DNA of 64,000 bases, taken from NCBI GenBank assembly GCA_037367355.1, contig CM074699.1, forward strand, positions 682,001-746,000, written 5' to 3'. The notes below the pieces were generated by a model. It was not told the DNA's origin and ran no database searches. It saw nothing but the letters and a program-made list of their open reading frames with translations. Both the position numbers and the translations under genes were made by a program. Origin of the DNA: Neoscytalidium dimidiatum (Eukaryota > Ascomycota > Dothideomycetes > Botryosphaeriales > Botryosphaeriaceae). This document shows, piece after piece, positions 22,854 to 34,000 of this stretch; position 1 is the stretch's first letter; the number at the start of each line of letters is the position of its first letter.

Positions 22854-23681
22854 ACAGTCGAGTCGAATTGCAAGTCAGGCATCGTACGCCTGCCCGCGCC
22901 AAAATTTCTTCTCCAAATGACTCAGGCACTGTGACCTCACCAGCCACTCCGTGCACCCTCGTCCCGCGCATCACTGCCCATCGATCCGGCGATCCCTTTC
23001 TCGTTCTTCAACCTTTCCTGTCACTTTTGTGCACGGATTGAAGTTGCTGTGGCGGTGAAGAATCCTTATGGAGCTCTGCTGCGGCGTTGGCTCCAGAGGA
23101 GGATCGATCGATAGTGCCGTCAGCGCCCTCTGACAACTGATCCTTCAGAGGCAGCATTCATGATAGCGGGAGTCGGAACTGCGGCACCAACACATGCTTG
23201 GCTACAGCTGTCAAAGATGCACGCGCCGCATATGACATAAGTGCCATGCCCCTCAGCCCCAAGGTGCCTCTTTGAGGACAATGCGGTATGGAGAGAGCGA
23301 GCCGCCGCAATAGCGCGCGCTTGGGCAATTGGCACGAAGCTGAACTCTACTCGGCCCGGCCATCATGCGCTGCGGCGCGCCATTCCTGGATGGACGCCGG
23401 CGTCAATATCGGCTTCACCGCTGGTGGTAGCTCACTGGCTAAGGCTGAGCTCAGCCCCGCCGCCTCCAACTCTGCCTCGTGTTAATAACGGCGTGCCTTG
23501 CGCCTTGCCCAGGCAACCTCTCTGCGAAGTAAATAAGTTCGAACAACACCCGGTGACAACTGTTAATTCTGGTACGACACAAACCACGCTACATCCACTC
23601 TTGTATGATCCTGAGCGCATACCTCAGCCTCTTCTGCAACCTCACTTTCGCCTATTTTCCTACGTCTCGAAGCCAACCACG
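22854..23681. promoter_or_regulatory. Divergent upstream region of ArgRS and the NDT-like gene
   Basis: About 830 bp separate the two genes' starts. The frame of the NDT-like gene is open upstream to 23241 but shows no conserved sequence before 23682. No specific site was assigned. Confidence 0.4.
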
Positions 23682-24161
23682 ATGGCCTCCACCAAATCTC
23701 AAGCCATCGAGTTCAAGGCCCCGGCCAAGGTGAAATTCCAAGGAAAGTCCGTCTTTCTCGCCGGATCCATCGAAATGGGCGCGGCCGAGGACTGGCAGAC
23801 GCGCATGACAAAGCGTCTCGCTCCTCTAGCCATCACCATCCTCAACCCGCGCCGCGACGACTGGGACAACTCATGGAAGCAGACCGCTTCGGACCCGCAG
23901 TTCCGCGAGCAGGTCGAGTGGGAGCTGGATATGCAGCAGCGCGCCGACGTCATCGCCATGTACTTCGACCCCAACACCAAGGCCCCCATCTCTCTGCTCG
24001 AGCTCGGACTCTTCTCCGCTTCAGGCAAAATGGTCGTGTGTTGTCCGGACGGCTTCTACCGCAAGGGGAATGTTGAGATCGTGTGCGAGAGAGCGAAGGT
24101 CCCGCTCGTGAACACGCTCGACGAGTTAATCGACAGGGTTACAGAAAAGCTGAAGGCCTGA
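23682..24161 (+). CDS. Nucleoside 2-deoxyribosyltransferase-like protein
   Basis: A single exon encodes 159 residues. The sequence matches the nucleoside 2-deoxyribosyltransferase-like fold (PF15891 type). It has an N-terminal strand and glycine turn (SVFLAGSIEMG), NPRRDDWDNSW, an EWELDMQQRADVIAMYFDPN segment, and SLLELGLFSASGKMVVCCPD with the Glu expected at the active site. These proteins are usually small and resemble nucleoside phosphoribosidases or nucleotide-sugar binding folds; the eukaryotic members' substrates are not established. The start at 23682 is chosen because the conserved fold begins about 20 residues later and the codons upstream (to 23241) look unconserved. No signal peptide is present, so it is probably cytosolic. 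The fold call is good; the reaction is not known. Confidence 0.85.
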   Translation: MASTKSQAIEFKAPAKVKFQGKSVFLAGSIEMGAAEDWQTRMTKRLAPLAITILNPRRDDWDNSWKQTASDPQFREQVEWELDMQQRADVIAMYFDPNTKAPISLLELGLFSASGKMVVCCPDGFYRKGNVEIVCERAKVPLVNTLDELIDRVTEKLKA

Positions 24162-25701
24162 TCAATGAAGGGAAACGGGCCGGCGGGTCGGTGCGTCCCG
24201 GAATTTCCAGATGGGGGTTTGATCAAGGCGTCTCGGGCATCACGGTGCAATTTTTGGGCCTCATGTTCCTTTGCATTCCAAATTACATTTGCTCGGCTTC
24301 TTATACCCCCGCGAGCCGTCATATTCCTTAGGAGCTGCATCGGGTGGCATTGTCATTTCAAACGGTGCTCGGAATCATATCAATATATACCACTTTCAAC
24401 ATCCGAAAACCAATTTCTCTTCCATTACTGAAGGATCAGCGTATCTTCAAGTGTTGCGCTGATGGTTGTTAGGCTGTTATCGTGACCGCGGGATGCATAT
24501 ACGGCTAAGGAAGGCTGAAGGGACGGGGTCAGTCACAGCCTAATCACGCAATTGGGCTTCTATAACCTGCAAGCTGTTCACCCGCGCCGAGTAAAATCTC
24601 ACTGCATTATCTTTCCGCCCTTATCTCGGGATGCCGGCGCACTCTCTGTCTCCTTGCATACCTCGTCAGTCTTCCGACGGAAATCGATGACTCGAGCTAC
24701 CCGCGGTGACTCAAGTTGCCAAGCCATGAAGGAAAGAGGTCACGTTTGATGAACGCAGTACAATTATCCTACTGGCATGTCTTGCCCTCGCTCGTCATAG
24801 TCTTCCTTTCACAGATGCCTCCCGCCCGGTTTCCGCCGGCCGATTATCCTCCTGTTTTGTTGATCAATCCGCTTTGTCATAAGCTTCCGACATCCCGCAT
24901 TCGCCCTTGCTTCCTGTCCAAACAACCGTCCTCCTCCAGTTGCCGTGAAACTTGGCACATATAACATCTCTGAGATATTTACATAAGATAGGATATTGAG
25001 TAAGTAGTGAATAGGATATTCTCGCGAGAAAAACGCATAACAGAGTAGTTAAGAAAGAAAATAAGGGAAGAGAAACCCCCCTCCTCCCCCTCCCCTTCAC
25101 CAAACCAAGCTGCTTATTTGCTCGCTTTAACGAAACGCGTCCAGGCAAGAATGCTTAAGAAGGCCCGCCCAATTATTTTGGGAGAAAAAATACTTCTGGG
25201 ACATACTAAAACCGGTGAACGTTTTGTAATAGTAAGCCCCTTCCACTAAGCTCCAGAGTCGCTTAACGTTACGGCACTGCCTACACAGGATAAAAATCAC
25301 CCAAAAGGAGATGCGATAGACAGGTCACCTTTTCTTTTTATCGAAGCCGAGGCAAAAGTTTCCAATCTTCTTAACTAACTCACTTCCGGTAGATAAACGG
25401 TAGAGTGGTTACGCCTCTAAAACCTGGGTGACCACTTTACTAGGTGACTATCTAGCCAGGTGAGCAGGAAGCTACTTAGGTATACTGTTTTCCTTAGCAC
25501 GTTAGGCGGCTATTTAACCACTATGGCTCCTTTGTATTTGCCCCTCTTTTCCCTCAGCTTAGAAACTTTGTTCGTTTGCATCTACTTTGAACCTCGTTCA
25601 GTAATGATCGTAATAAATCTCTTCTCCTCTTAGAATATTATAGCTATATTGCCTTTGAGTTTTTGCAGCGTAAAGTAATGTCTCGTAGCTTATGAACATT
25701 A
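24162..25701. other. Gene-free region turning AT-rich
   Basis: No supported gene lies in these 1.5 kb. From about 24,960 the sequence becomes AT-rich, with A/T runs and few long open frames. I found no transposase, terminal repeat or RNA gene. It marks the left side of the compositional island that contains the DUF7924-like gene. Confidence 0.4.
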
Positions 25702-25947
25702 TTTGTTTCGGACCGCTAATTGCCTTCTTTTTGCGTACAAGTAAGCCGGGGCAGCTAAGCATTCCATGCTTTGTTAATAGGCGTCTTTGTCTGCTAGATC
25801 ATCAAGACGCTTTCGTAATTGGCAGTAATGCAAGCATCTTTTTTTCTTCTTTAGAACCCTTTGTTTCGGGCCGCCAATTGCCTCCTTTTAGCAAACAAGC
25901 AAGCCAGGGCAGCCATGCTTTATTGATAGGAGTCTTTGTCTGCCAGA
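25702..25947. repeat. Diverged direct repeat, two copies of about 90 bp
   Basis: Copy one is about 25702-25797 and copy two about 25861-25947. Both run TTTGTTTCGG, CCGC(T/C)AATTGCCT, AAGCC(G/A)GGGCAGC, CATGCTTT, TAATAGG/GATAGG, GTCTTTGTCTGC in the same order. They differ by scattered substitutions and small gaps, so this is an old duplication. The second copy ends about 53 bp before the ATG of the next gene, so the repeats probably lie in its promoter or leader. Confidence 0.75.
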
Positions 25948-26000
25948 ATATAAGTGAAAACCCTTTATCTCCCTCCGCAATTTTCACCCACACGCCCAGC

Positions 26001-27984
26001 ATGAGTCAAAAGCGTCAAAAGCCTGCGAATGAGACCGACGGCCGCCATAGAGAGAAGAAGAAAGCTGGCAGTACGTAAAGCTTTTCCACCCACCCCTAGA
26101 GAAGACCGAGAGCTACGTAGACTGACCGTTACAAATAGACATCACACCGCGACCACTCAGTCGCCGTGTTCGCGGTCTCCCGCCTAAGCATAGGCCCTCT
26201 GATAACCCCGACGAGCTGCTTAAAGCGGCCCGTATACAGCACGTGGGCAAGGTAAGTACGCTGCCTTCCAATCAAAACATTCAGCCTAGTCTGCTCACAA
26301 GCAAGGAATACAGCAACAACCACGTGCGGCTTCGGGATGCACGGATTTCCTTCACACTAAAGGCTTGCGGCAAGCGCCTAGACACGGTTCTAAAGCTAAG
26401 CCGAAGTCGAAGGCAGGACACAAGAAACAAAAGATATCTCTAGCTTCGTCTCCATATCAGGGCAGTGAGAGCGGTATCATCTCTGCCGAACACGGTTCTA
26501 AGGGCCAGGCGAGCGTAGAACAAGACCGCGTAGCCACTACGGAAGCAGCTGCACTATCGGTAACCGCACAAACGGCATATATCGATCCCGTAGAGAGCTG
26601 GGTTATGAATAATACTCCGTCTGAGCCAGTTATAACAAATTTGATGCGAGGTAAACCGGCCCTACAACTGGGTAGGCTCGCTTCAAATGCCTCTCGTATG
26701 AAAAATCGAATGGCGAGTAGGCAGGGCTCCACACCGGACAGTAACGACTTAGCGATATCTAACGGCTCATCCAGCAAGGTCTATACAGCTCCGGATTTCC
26801 GCGCTCAAATAGAGAAGGGGGCCGACGGAGTGGGACTACATATGGATGAAGCAGAGGACGACGAAGGCCCGACAGATGAAAATGAGGCATTCTTAAACAC
26901 GCTCAGAGGAACACCTTACGACACTCCGGCTGACGAGCGGTATAAGCCCGAAGTATTGAGCGAGAGACTGAAAAAATTGGAGAACAAGAACGAGATTACT
27001 GTTACTCACTCCCTTCATGATCTTGCCTGCCCTGGAGCCGAGGACCTAGCGGCCTTGAACGTCAAGAATAAAGGGCTACGGGAAAAATACAAACTGCTCG
27101 TCGATCATTGGAATGAGCGGTGGCAGCACATGGCACAGTTGATGCCGGGATTTCCCCAGCCTCAGCCAGACTATTGTGTTGGCTTTGCTCGCAAGGCCTT
27201 CTCTCTCGACGAATTGGATCGGCTCAGTGTATTAACCAAGACTACGTCTGGTTTTACAGCCACGGCTTACCTATACTTCCCTTTTCTAACGTGCGAAGTA
27301 AAGTCTCATAAGGCGCCGATTTACGAAGCTGACAATCAGAACGCTTACAGTATGATGCTCGCAGTTTCTGCTATAGTTGACCTCTTCAGAGCGGCAAGAA
27401 TGGAGGAAAGTGTGAATCGGCAGGTGTTAGGGTTTGCACTCTACTACAACCACATGAACATCCGCCTGGACGGATACTATCCCATCATCGCCGGAGCTCG
27501 CACGGACATCTACCGAAAGAACATGTACCATTACCAACTATTGCCCAGCACTGCCACTGCATCAAGCAATAGTAACACCACGTGGCAGTCGTGGAATTTC
27601 ATCCGCAACATCTACGAATCCTGGGCGCCGAAGCACCTAGAGCGTCTCCGCCATGCCATCAACTCGCTCGATGTCGCTGCCATCAACACGGCACGGTCAG
27701 CGTTGGGCTTGATGGGGAACAACAACAACAACATTGACACCAGGCACTCTGCCACACCCACACTCTCGGAATCCGCTGATGTCGGACTGCAAAGCCTCGA
27801 TTTGCAGAGCTCCGCTTCGCATCCGCAACAGGCTCAAGTGCCGCCACCTGAGCCTGAAGCTGAACCTGAGTCTGACAGCGCCAGACGCGTGCACGGTGGC
27901 AATCAACGCCGGACAAAGCGGACTGCGATCGCGGCGCTCGCTGAGGGAGATCTTACGTCGCCAAAGAGACAGAGGGTTTCTTAG
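26001..27984 (+). CDS. DUF7924-like fungal protein with PD...ExK nuclease-like signature, 3 exons
   Basis: The exons are 26001-26070, 26139-26251 and 26314-27984, giving 617 residues. Introns of 68 and 62 nt have GTACGT and GTAAGT donors. Residues 1-250 are low-complexity and basic. A domain of about 200 residues starts near 330. Its core is PDYCVGF (Pro346-Asp347), YFPFLTCEVKSH (Glu389-x-Lys391), NQNAYSMMLAVSAIVDLF and LDGYYPIIAG, with a final NFIRNIYESWAPKHL. This matches my memory of the fungal DUF7924 family, often expanded in filamentous fungi. The Asp...Glu-x-Lys spacing with a following Gln-bearing helix suggests a PD-(D/E)XK nuclease fold, which is inference. The tail is charged and ends in a nuclear-localisation-like PKRQRV. 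The gene sits alone in AT-rich DNA behind a direct repeat, which may mean a dispensable or transferred locus. Confidence 0.75.
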
Positions 27985-29006
27985 GGCAATTTTATTTTCT
28001 GGTTTTAGCTCGGTTGAAAGTGTCAGATAATGGCTTAAAAGGCACCGACTCACTACTGTATTACGGCCTTACAGTGATGCTTTAGATTCGGAAGCGTTTT
28101 GCTTATTCATTAGCATATACTGAATGTATATAATTACCCCCATTCGGTGTCTTTTTACCATTATGTCAATGCGTCGATTCAAAAACTTTGTACAATAGTA
28201 AGGCTATCTATTAGTAGATACAGAGCACCTACGATACATATCTGTTGAACATCATAGCAGAATGGCGAGGCCTCTGCCTCTATGGGTCTAAACACTAGAG
28301 AGAGAAAACTTATCGAGGGTTTCTTTAAGTGGGCACACGAAGAGGGTAAGAATGGACCGACGGTGAGTAACGTAATGTTGCACCGGGGGTGAAAAGACGC
28401 GTTGCATCTCGTGTAGCCAAATAGGGCATAAGGAACGAGAGGGGAGGCTAGGTGGAGGCCCTCTTACTCTCTCAATTACGCTAATGCTAGCTAACTGATA
28501 ATCGCCGCTGCTCCTGAGAACACGTGCGGCCAATAGGTAATAGTGATGTCGATGCGCTTGGTCGTAAGTGTGGTCGTTCGTCTCTTCGTGATCGTCCTCG
28601 GGCCATAACTCGTAATTTTCCCATGCTACCTTCGCTTGAAAGAAAAAATAACTTTTCCTTTTTGACCCTCTTGCAGGCAGAGTATATTTTTGCCACCCGA
28701 GATTTTTTTTTTTTTAGTTGATTCCGGTTGTCCATTGTTCATCACCGGAGACCGAAGACAAGATTTTCAGTGGAAAGAAGGGCCACCCAATTGAGTAAGG
28801 CTTTTCAGAAAGACAGGGGAAATAAGAAGTAAAAAAAAAAAAGAAAGAAAGAAAAAGGAAGAGAGTCCAACAGCGCAAGGGGGATATCAAATAGCCGGCC
28901 GAGATCCAAATCAAAGAAGTCAACACTGATAAAGTAAAACCGAAATAAACCGTCTCCCAATACATATCCACCAGGATCAAAACACAATCGAGATGGTCAA
29001 GATACG
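27985..29006. other. Gene-free AT-rich region
   Basis: This is the 3' flank of the DUF7924-like gene and of the next gene (convergent). It has a T-run near 28,705 and an A/G-rich run at about 28,830-28,860. Minus-strand frames here show no recognisable domain. Confidence 0.4.
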
Positions 29007-31058
29007 TTACTGTGGCTGGTACCATAGCCGCTCCGGATCATCGACGTATGTCACTCTCCTTGCTCGTTTCGTTTGTTCGCGTTTTAGCGCAGTTTGGTCT
29101 CTTTGGTGGCGTTCCAGTGCCCGTTCGTATGCACTACGGCTTATCGCACGAGGCCTAGCACTTTCGCGTTCACTTCGAGAGCGGCTACTGCCTGTGTTGG
29201 TTGTCACCCGGCTGCCCTCCGTTAGATACTTGTTTTCTCTTCCTCGAGAGTCGCCAGCAATGATGATTTGGTGATTGCCATCATCTCCATTGGTGATCTT
29301 AAGGGTCTTGCCGCCCATGTCACCTTCGACAGTCACGTCGTCACCGTCCATTCTCACAGTCAGATTCCCGTCCTTCACAGTTTTCCGCGTAGAAGTACTG
29401 CGCGAGCCATCGCTGACACGGCTGACATCATCGTGACTGTGCTGCGAGTTGCTACTGGTTCGAGTGCGAGCGCCGTTGCTGGGAGCTCGGTCACGAGATG
29501 ACTTGGTGCGAAGATTGTCGATTCCAGCTCCGTAGCTGTTGGCCCCTGTGGTACTCAGGTAGGCTTCGACCATGTTCATCTTGTTATCAAGCTTGTTCTT
29601 CTTTCGGTCGTCAGCTTTGGCCTCACGGTCGCGGAGAGTGTCATCCAATCGAAGCTGAGGTACGACTGTCTTGTTGTACATGGTGTTGCGCCTGAGTTTT
29701 TCACGCTCCTCATTTCTTGGGCGATCAGACCGGGCAGTTTCCACCAATATGCCATCACCCTTGGATGAGCCCTGGTGGTACCTCCCTGAGCGGGTGATTG
29801 AGGGGCGCCGCGGAGGCTCAACAATTTGAAGAGAGCGAACCATGGAGGTAGGAATGTCATCCTCATAGTCGATTCCACGGCTGCCGTACCCGATTGAAGC
29901 GGGCCTAGGCCGGCGAACATCCGTAGTGGTATGTGACCTTAAACTCGGACGCCGAGGACGCTCAGAAGGGATTGGTGGTGGGGCCATCGCTCTTCTATCA
30001 GCATCCGCATAGTTAGGACGATAATAGCCCTCCTCGTCTTCTTCCTCTGAGTCATCGTCTTCGTAGCGATCTGGGTTGGAGACAGCAGGAAGGCCAGAAG
30101 GTGCGTAGCGGGGGTTCGGCAGGGCTTGCGAAGGCTGCCGGGGCGCATACGGATCAGTAATTCCTCTGGGCAGTTGAGGACGGCCTTCGAAGGATGCGCT
30201 TAAAGGTGACGGGGGGACTGGGTTATAGTAGCCATTGGGCGGAGTATTCCCAAGCATGGCAGCATACTGTGGGTTATACATGGTAGGTGGAGGCCCATAG
30301 GGAGCATTGAACTGGGTGTAGCTACTGTAGGAGCCGGAGAGGCCAGATCCGCCGTGATAGCTGGTTGGTCTTCCCTGGGAATAGAACCTTGGTCTGTTGG
30401 AGGACGCAACCTGGGTTTGAACGGATGGGTATTCAGCGCCATAGGGCGCTCTCATTGGAGATGAAGGCACTCGTGGCGACTGAGGAGGATACGCAGAGTA
30501 GTTGCGGTCTACGGCAGTGTTCAATGGCGGCGGCCGCATTCTCGGTCTATCCTGGCACCGGTCACAGTCGGGATCCCGGCACTCCTGCCCAAGGCTGCTG
30601 TCGCGACGTGACCTGGTCGTAGTAGGAATCTTCTCTCGGGTGGAGGATTGACGGATCAATGGCTTCGCAGTCTTCGAGGGCTTGGAAGACTTTGTGGCCT
30701 TGGAAGACTTGGAGCCCTCGCGGCCATGAGTGCTCTTCCGAGGGGAAGTCTCAGTTTGTTTGGAGCGCGCCTTGAGAGGAGTTGGGGCGTCTGGGACGGC
30801 AGGAGGGGCGTCAGCCTTCACGGGCGAGCCTCGTCTATTGCTTGAGCTTTTGGCGGAATCAGCGCTGCTCTTCGTGGCGGCGGTGCGGCTCGAATACCCT
30901 GAATCGCTGGCTGCGGTATTGTTCCTGCCCAAGTCCGAGGACTGCGAGGAGCGCTTGATAGCAACATTGGAGGGCGGGCGCGAAGTGGGACGCTTGGCGA
31001 CTCGGCCCTCGTCCGAAGACTCGTCGGCGCTCTCGCAGAAGGCGTGTTGCGGCTTCAT
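29007..31058 (-). CDS. Long disordered Ser/Pro/Arg-rich protein of unknown function
   Basis: A single open frame encodes 683 residues. The first 150 or so residues are Ser/Lys/Thr-rich. A short cysteine motif, CRDPDCDRCQ, lies near residue 163 and may bind metal. A Tyr/Pro/Gly-rich middle section and an acidic patch (DDDSEEEDEEG) follow. After about residue 480 there is a more structured part with KNKLDNKMNMVEAYLSTTGA, then VKDGNLTVRMDGDDVTVEGD, which looks like short beta-strands. The end is TYVDDPERLWYQPQ. No catalytic motif, signal peptide or membrane segment is seen. I recognise the style of conserved fungal hypothetical proteins but no function. Coding is supported by length, strong codon periodicity and the ordered-looking C-terminus. 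The start is the first ATG of the frame; an upstream intron cannot be excluded. Confidence 0.82.
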   Translation of the reverse strand: MKPQHAFCESADESSDEGRVAKRPTSRPPSNVAIKRSSQSSDLGRNNTAASDSGYSSRTAATKSSADSAKSSSNRRGSPVKADAPPAVPDAPTPLKARSKQTETSPRKSTHGREGSKSSKATKSSKPSKTAKPLIRQSSTREKIPTTTRSRRDSSLGQECRDPDCDRCQDRPRMRPPPLNTAVDRNYSAYPPQSPRVPSSPMRAPYGAEYPSVQTQVASSNRPRFYSQGRPTSYHGGSGLSGSYSSYTQFNAPYGPPPTMYNPQYAAMLGNTPPNGYYNPVPPSPLSASFEGRPQLPRGITDPYAPRQPSQALPNPRYAPSGLPAVSNPDRYEDDDSEEEDEEGYYRPNYADADRRAMAPPPIPSERPRRPSLRSHTTTDVRRPRPASIGYGSRGIDYEDDIPTSMVRSLQIVEPPRRPSITRSGRYHQGSSKGDGILVETARSDRPRNEEREKLRRNTMYNKTVVPQLRLDDTLRDREAKADDRKKNKLDNKMNMVEAYLSTTGANSYGAGIDNLRTKSSRDRAPSNGARTRTSSNSQHSHDDVSRVSDGSRSTSTRKTVKDGNLTVRMDGDDVTVEGDMGGKTLKITNGDDGNHQIIIAGDSRGRENKYLTEGSRVTTNTGSSRSRSERESARPRAISRSAYERALERHQRDQTALKREQTKRARRVTYVDDPERLWYQPQ

Positions 31059-34000
31059 GGTGGGGAGACAGCGGAGAGCAAGTAGGGCTGATCGGCGGGA
31101 TTCGGTTCGGGCAATCGATAGCGGCGATAATCAGCGAGGGCGGCTCGAGCGACAACAAGCGCTCCAGCAGACGCTCGTCGCAGTGGGCGGTATGCGCGCG
31201 CGCGCTGGTTGCGAATGGGGCTCAGCAATCGAACAATGCGCGCGGCAGCATGGCGAGGAGGATCAGCGGGCAGAGGGAGTGAGGAAGGCGGGGTGTTGCG
31301 AGGCAGATAGACTTTTGGGGCGCCGCATAAATTTACTGCCTAAGCCGGCGGCGGGAGCACGAGGGGCGGGCGCCGTTGGGCCGCCCTCCGGACAGCAGGT
31401 TGGGCAGGTAGGGCTGCTGCAGCCCAGGGCAAATAAAAAGCACCGCCAAAGAGAGGTCAGAAAAGCGCGCAACGATATCCGCCAGGACAGAACGGGCGCG
31501 GGGCAGCGGGCTGGGGTCTGGCGCGCGAGGGTGTGGGAAAAAAAAAGGGTCGGGAGGAAAAAAACAGACGGGAGACGGGGCGGGCCAGGCGGGCATTTGA
31601 CGGCGGGCTGCCAGCGGGCGAGTCACCCATCCAGATCGCAGCCTGCGTCCGACGGAGGCAGCAGCAGCCAGCAACAGCCAGCAGCGAGAGTTTTGCAGTC
31701 GCACACGCCTTGCCCACATTGGCCCGACGACGGGCCTTGGCCAGGCATTGCGTTTCACCCTAGGAGCGGGAGCGCATCTGCTGCCGGGACGCCCATTCGC
31801 AGCCGGACAATGGAGTGCCTGTGGCGGCGGCGCGCGCGCGCCCTCCCACACCTCCCCAGCACCAGTTCTGCCGACGCGCCCCGGACGCGCACCACGCACC
31901 TCGCTCGCTCCATCACCTTCTTCCTCACACACCCAGGCTCTTCGACGCCCGCTGCAGCCCTGGCGCAAACCGCGGCCTGCCTCGTCTTCCCCTTCACGCG
32001 CCCACGCACGCGCTGCAGCCGGCAGCCCGTCGACACAGCGCTGCGGACGTGTTTGCAGCAGCGATCCGGATGTGAGTAATGGTGGGCCATGCATGCTGCA
32101 CACCACAGTCACGGGCTCGCGGTCTGCCCTGTTGCTCTCGCGCGCTGCCCCGGAATTCGCGTTGGCTGCCGTCGCTCCACGCCCCCAATCCAGCACCCTC
32201 GACCGGTGAACCGACGCGGCCAATGTGTGCCCCGCGATCTGCTCACCCAACTTCCGCCATCATGCGTCCCTGACAAAGTATGCGCAGTCGCAGCCGCAGT
32301 CCTCCGACAATGCCCGCTCTATCGATATCGCTGGATGACGCCCTCAGCTTTGACTGCCCGTCCCTCTCTTCGAACTCCGTGCAGCACGCTGCCGCGTCCA
32401 CGGTCCGCCCAGCCCTTGTACTGAGCGCTCCATCCTGTCGTCCGATGCCATCGACCATCCGCGAATGTGTCCGGTACTCCCTCGGATCTACAAGCCTCTG
32501 CTCCTAGGATAGCGTCAGCAAGAGACACATGATCTTGCCTCTGGACCCCTGTATTTGCGGCTCCAACGCACGCCTGCCAACGCATCAGTGACCCGTAGAC
32601 TCCCCGCAAACATGTCAATCAGGAACACGCAAGGAAGTCCGTCACCTTCATCCCTGGTGCGCTCAAGTACCTGACTTATCCGCTTCCAGTATGAGCCACG
32701 ACTGAACAGGTCCGGCCACCTCCGACAGTCCTCAAGCCTCATGAGAGCCAGCCACGTTAAGGCTCTAGCCTCGCTTCTCCACATGCCAACTAATACGCCG
32801 AAAAGATCATCTGGTCAGGCTCCCGGCTGAGTGGTGCATCTACTCTGAAAGGTTTGGAGACATGGCCAGATCAGGCGCCCAGAACCCATCAAGCCCTCGT
32901 GGCTTGCGCCCTGATCGACCAATGCTCTATCCGTACTACCACGCTGAACATATTGACAACCGCGATTGCATTTCATTCTGTTCGCCGAGTCCGTGGACAT
33001 GTGCGACCATCCGCAACGAATCACGACATCCGCCTAACTGGAGCTGTCAGAATATCCCAGAAAATTCAACTCCGAGCTGCACTCGCCACATTCGGCCAAC
33101 AAAGACTTCGGCTCGGAGGTCCGTTGGGTAATTATAGTGGACGCCCTGATCTCCTGTTAATACAGTAGGCCATGTGACTATGTCATCCCTTTGGGCCTTC
33201 GATGGCTTGCATTGTTCCCTCAGTCGGGTTTTGACATATCTCAGTCCGCGTATTGAATGGAGGATACGCTCTCCATGCTGTAACACGTGATGCGTTGAAG
33301 AAATCCCACGAGATCCTGAGGCAACAATGAAACCGCCGGTTGCAATGCTCAGTTGTCCCAGCTTCCTGGATATCGAATTTTCCTGTGTGTGTTCTCGGCA
33401 AAAACACTCGTCTTGCCATCATCCTGAGGACGGCCAGATCCTCTCTATGCACGTTAGCCACCTTTATGCACAAGCATGCACTCAGCCTGGATACATCTGT
33501 TTCGACTGATCTCATTTGCAGGACAAGATCAGATGACTGGTGGAACAAGGGCGAATGATCAAGACTCAATCCTTGGATGGAATGCAGCGGTCTGATTCAA
33601 TAATCCTGGAAGACGGAACCCGCCCCGGCAGTTGTGCTGCTTGCCAGTACGGTGGCAACCGGCGAAGAAAGCCTGGCGACCGGTTACTGATCATTAGCCT
33701 CGTCAGGTCAGAGACTTTGGAGCCTGAGGAGTTCCAGCACGGCGGTCACTGTCAGCAGTCAGTTGGAGGGACTTCACAACTCCCTCGGCAGGCCGCAGTC
33801 TAGTCTGTGGCGGGCCGCCTCCGCCGGACGCGCTCAAGTGGACAACCCTAATCACGATCACGCTGATTCCATGCCTTCATGCTGCCTCTTCACGGATTAG
33901 CCGTGCCCTACATCATCCCGCGGAAACCGACCGTTCGCGCTGCGGCCGCCAACCATCTCTCAACAGCCCGACTACCCGAAACAAACTTTACGATAAGTAG

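Noticed and set aside
31333..32250. Minus-strand open frame of 305 codons
   Set aside because: It lies in very GC-rich DNA with open frames on both strands and has low-complexity Arg/Ala/Pro composition and no domain.
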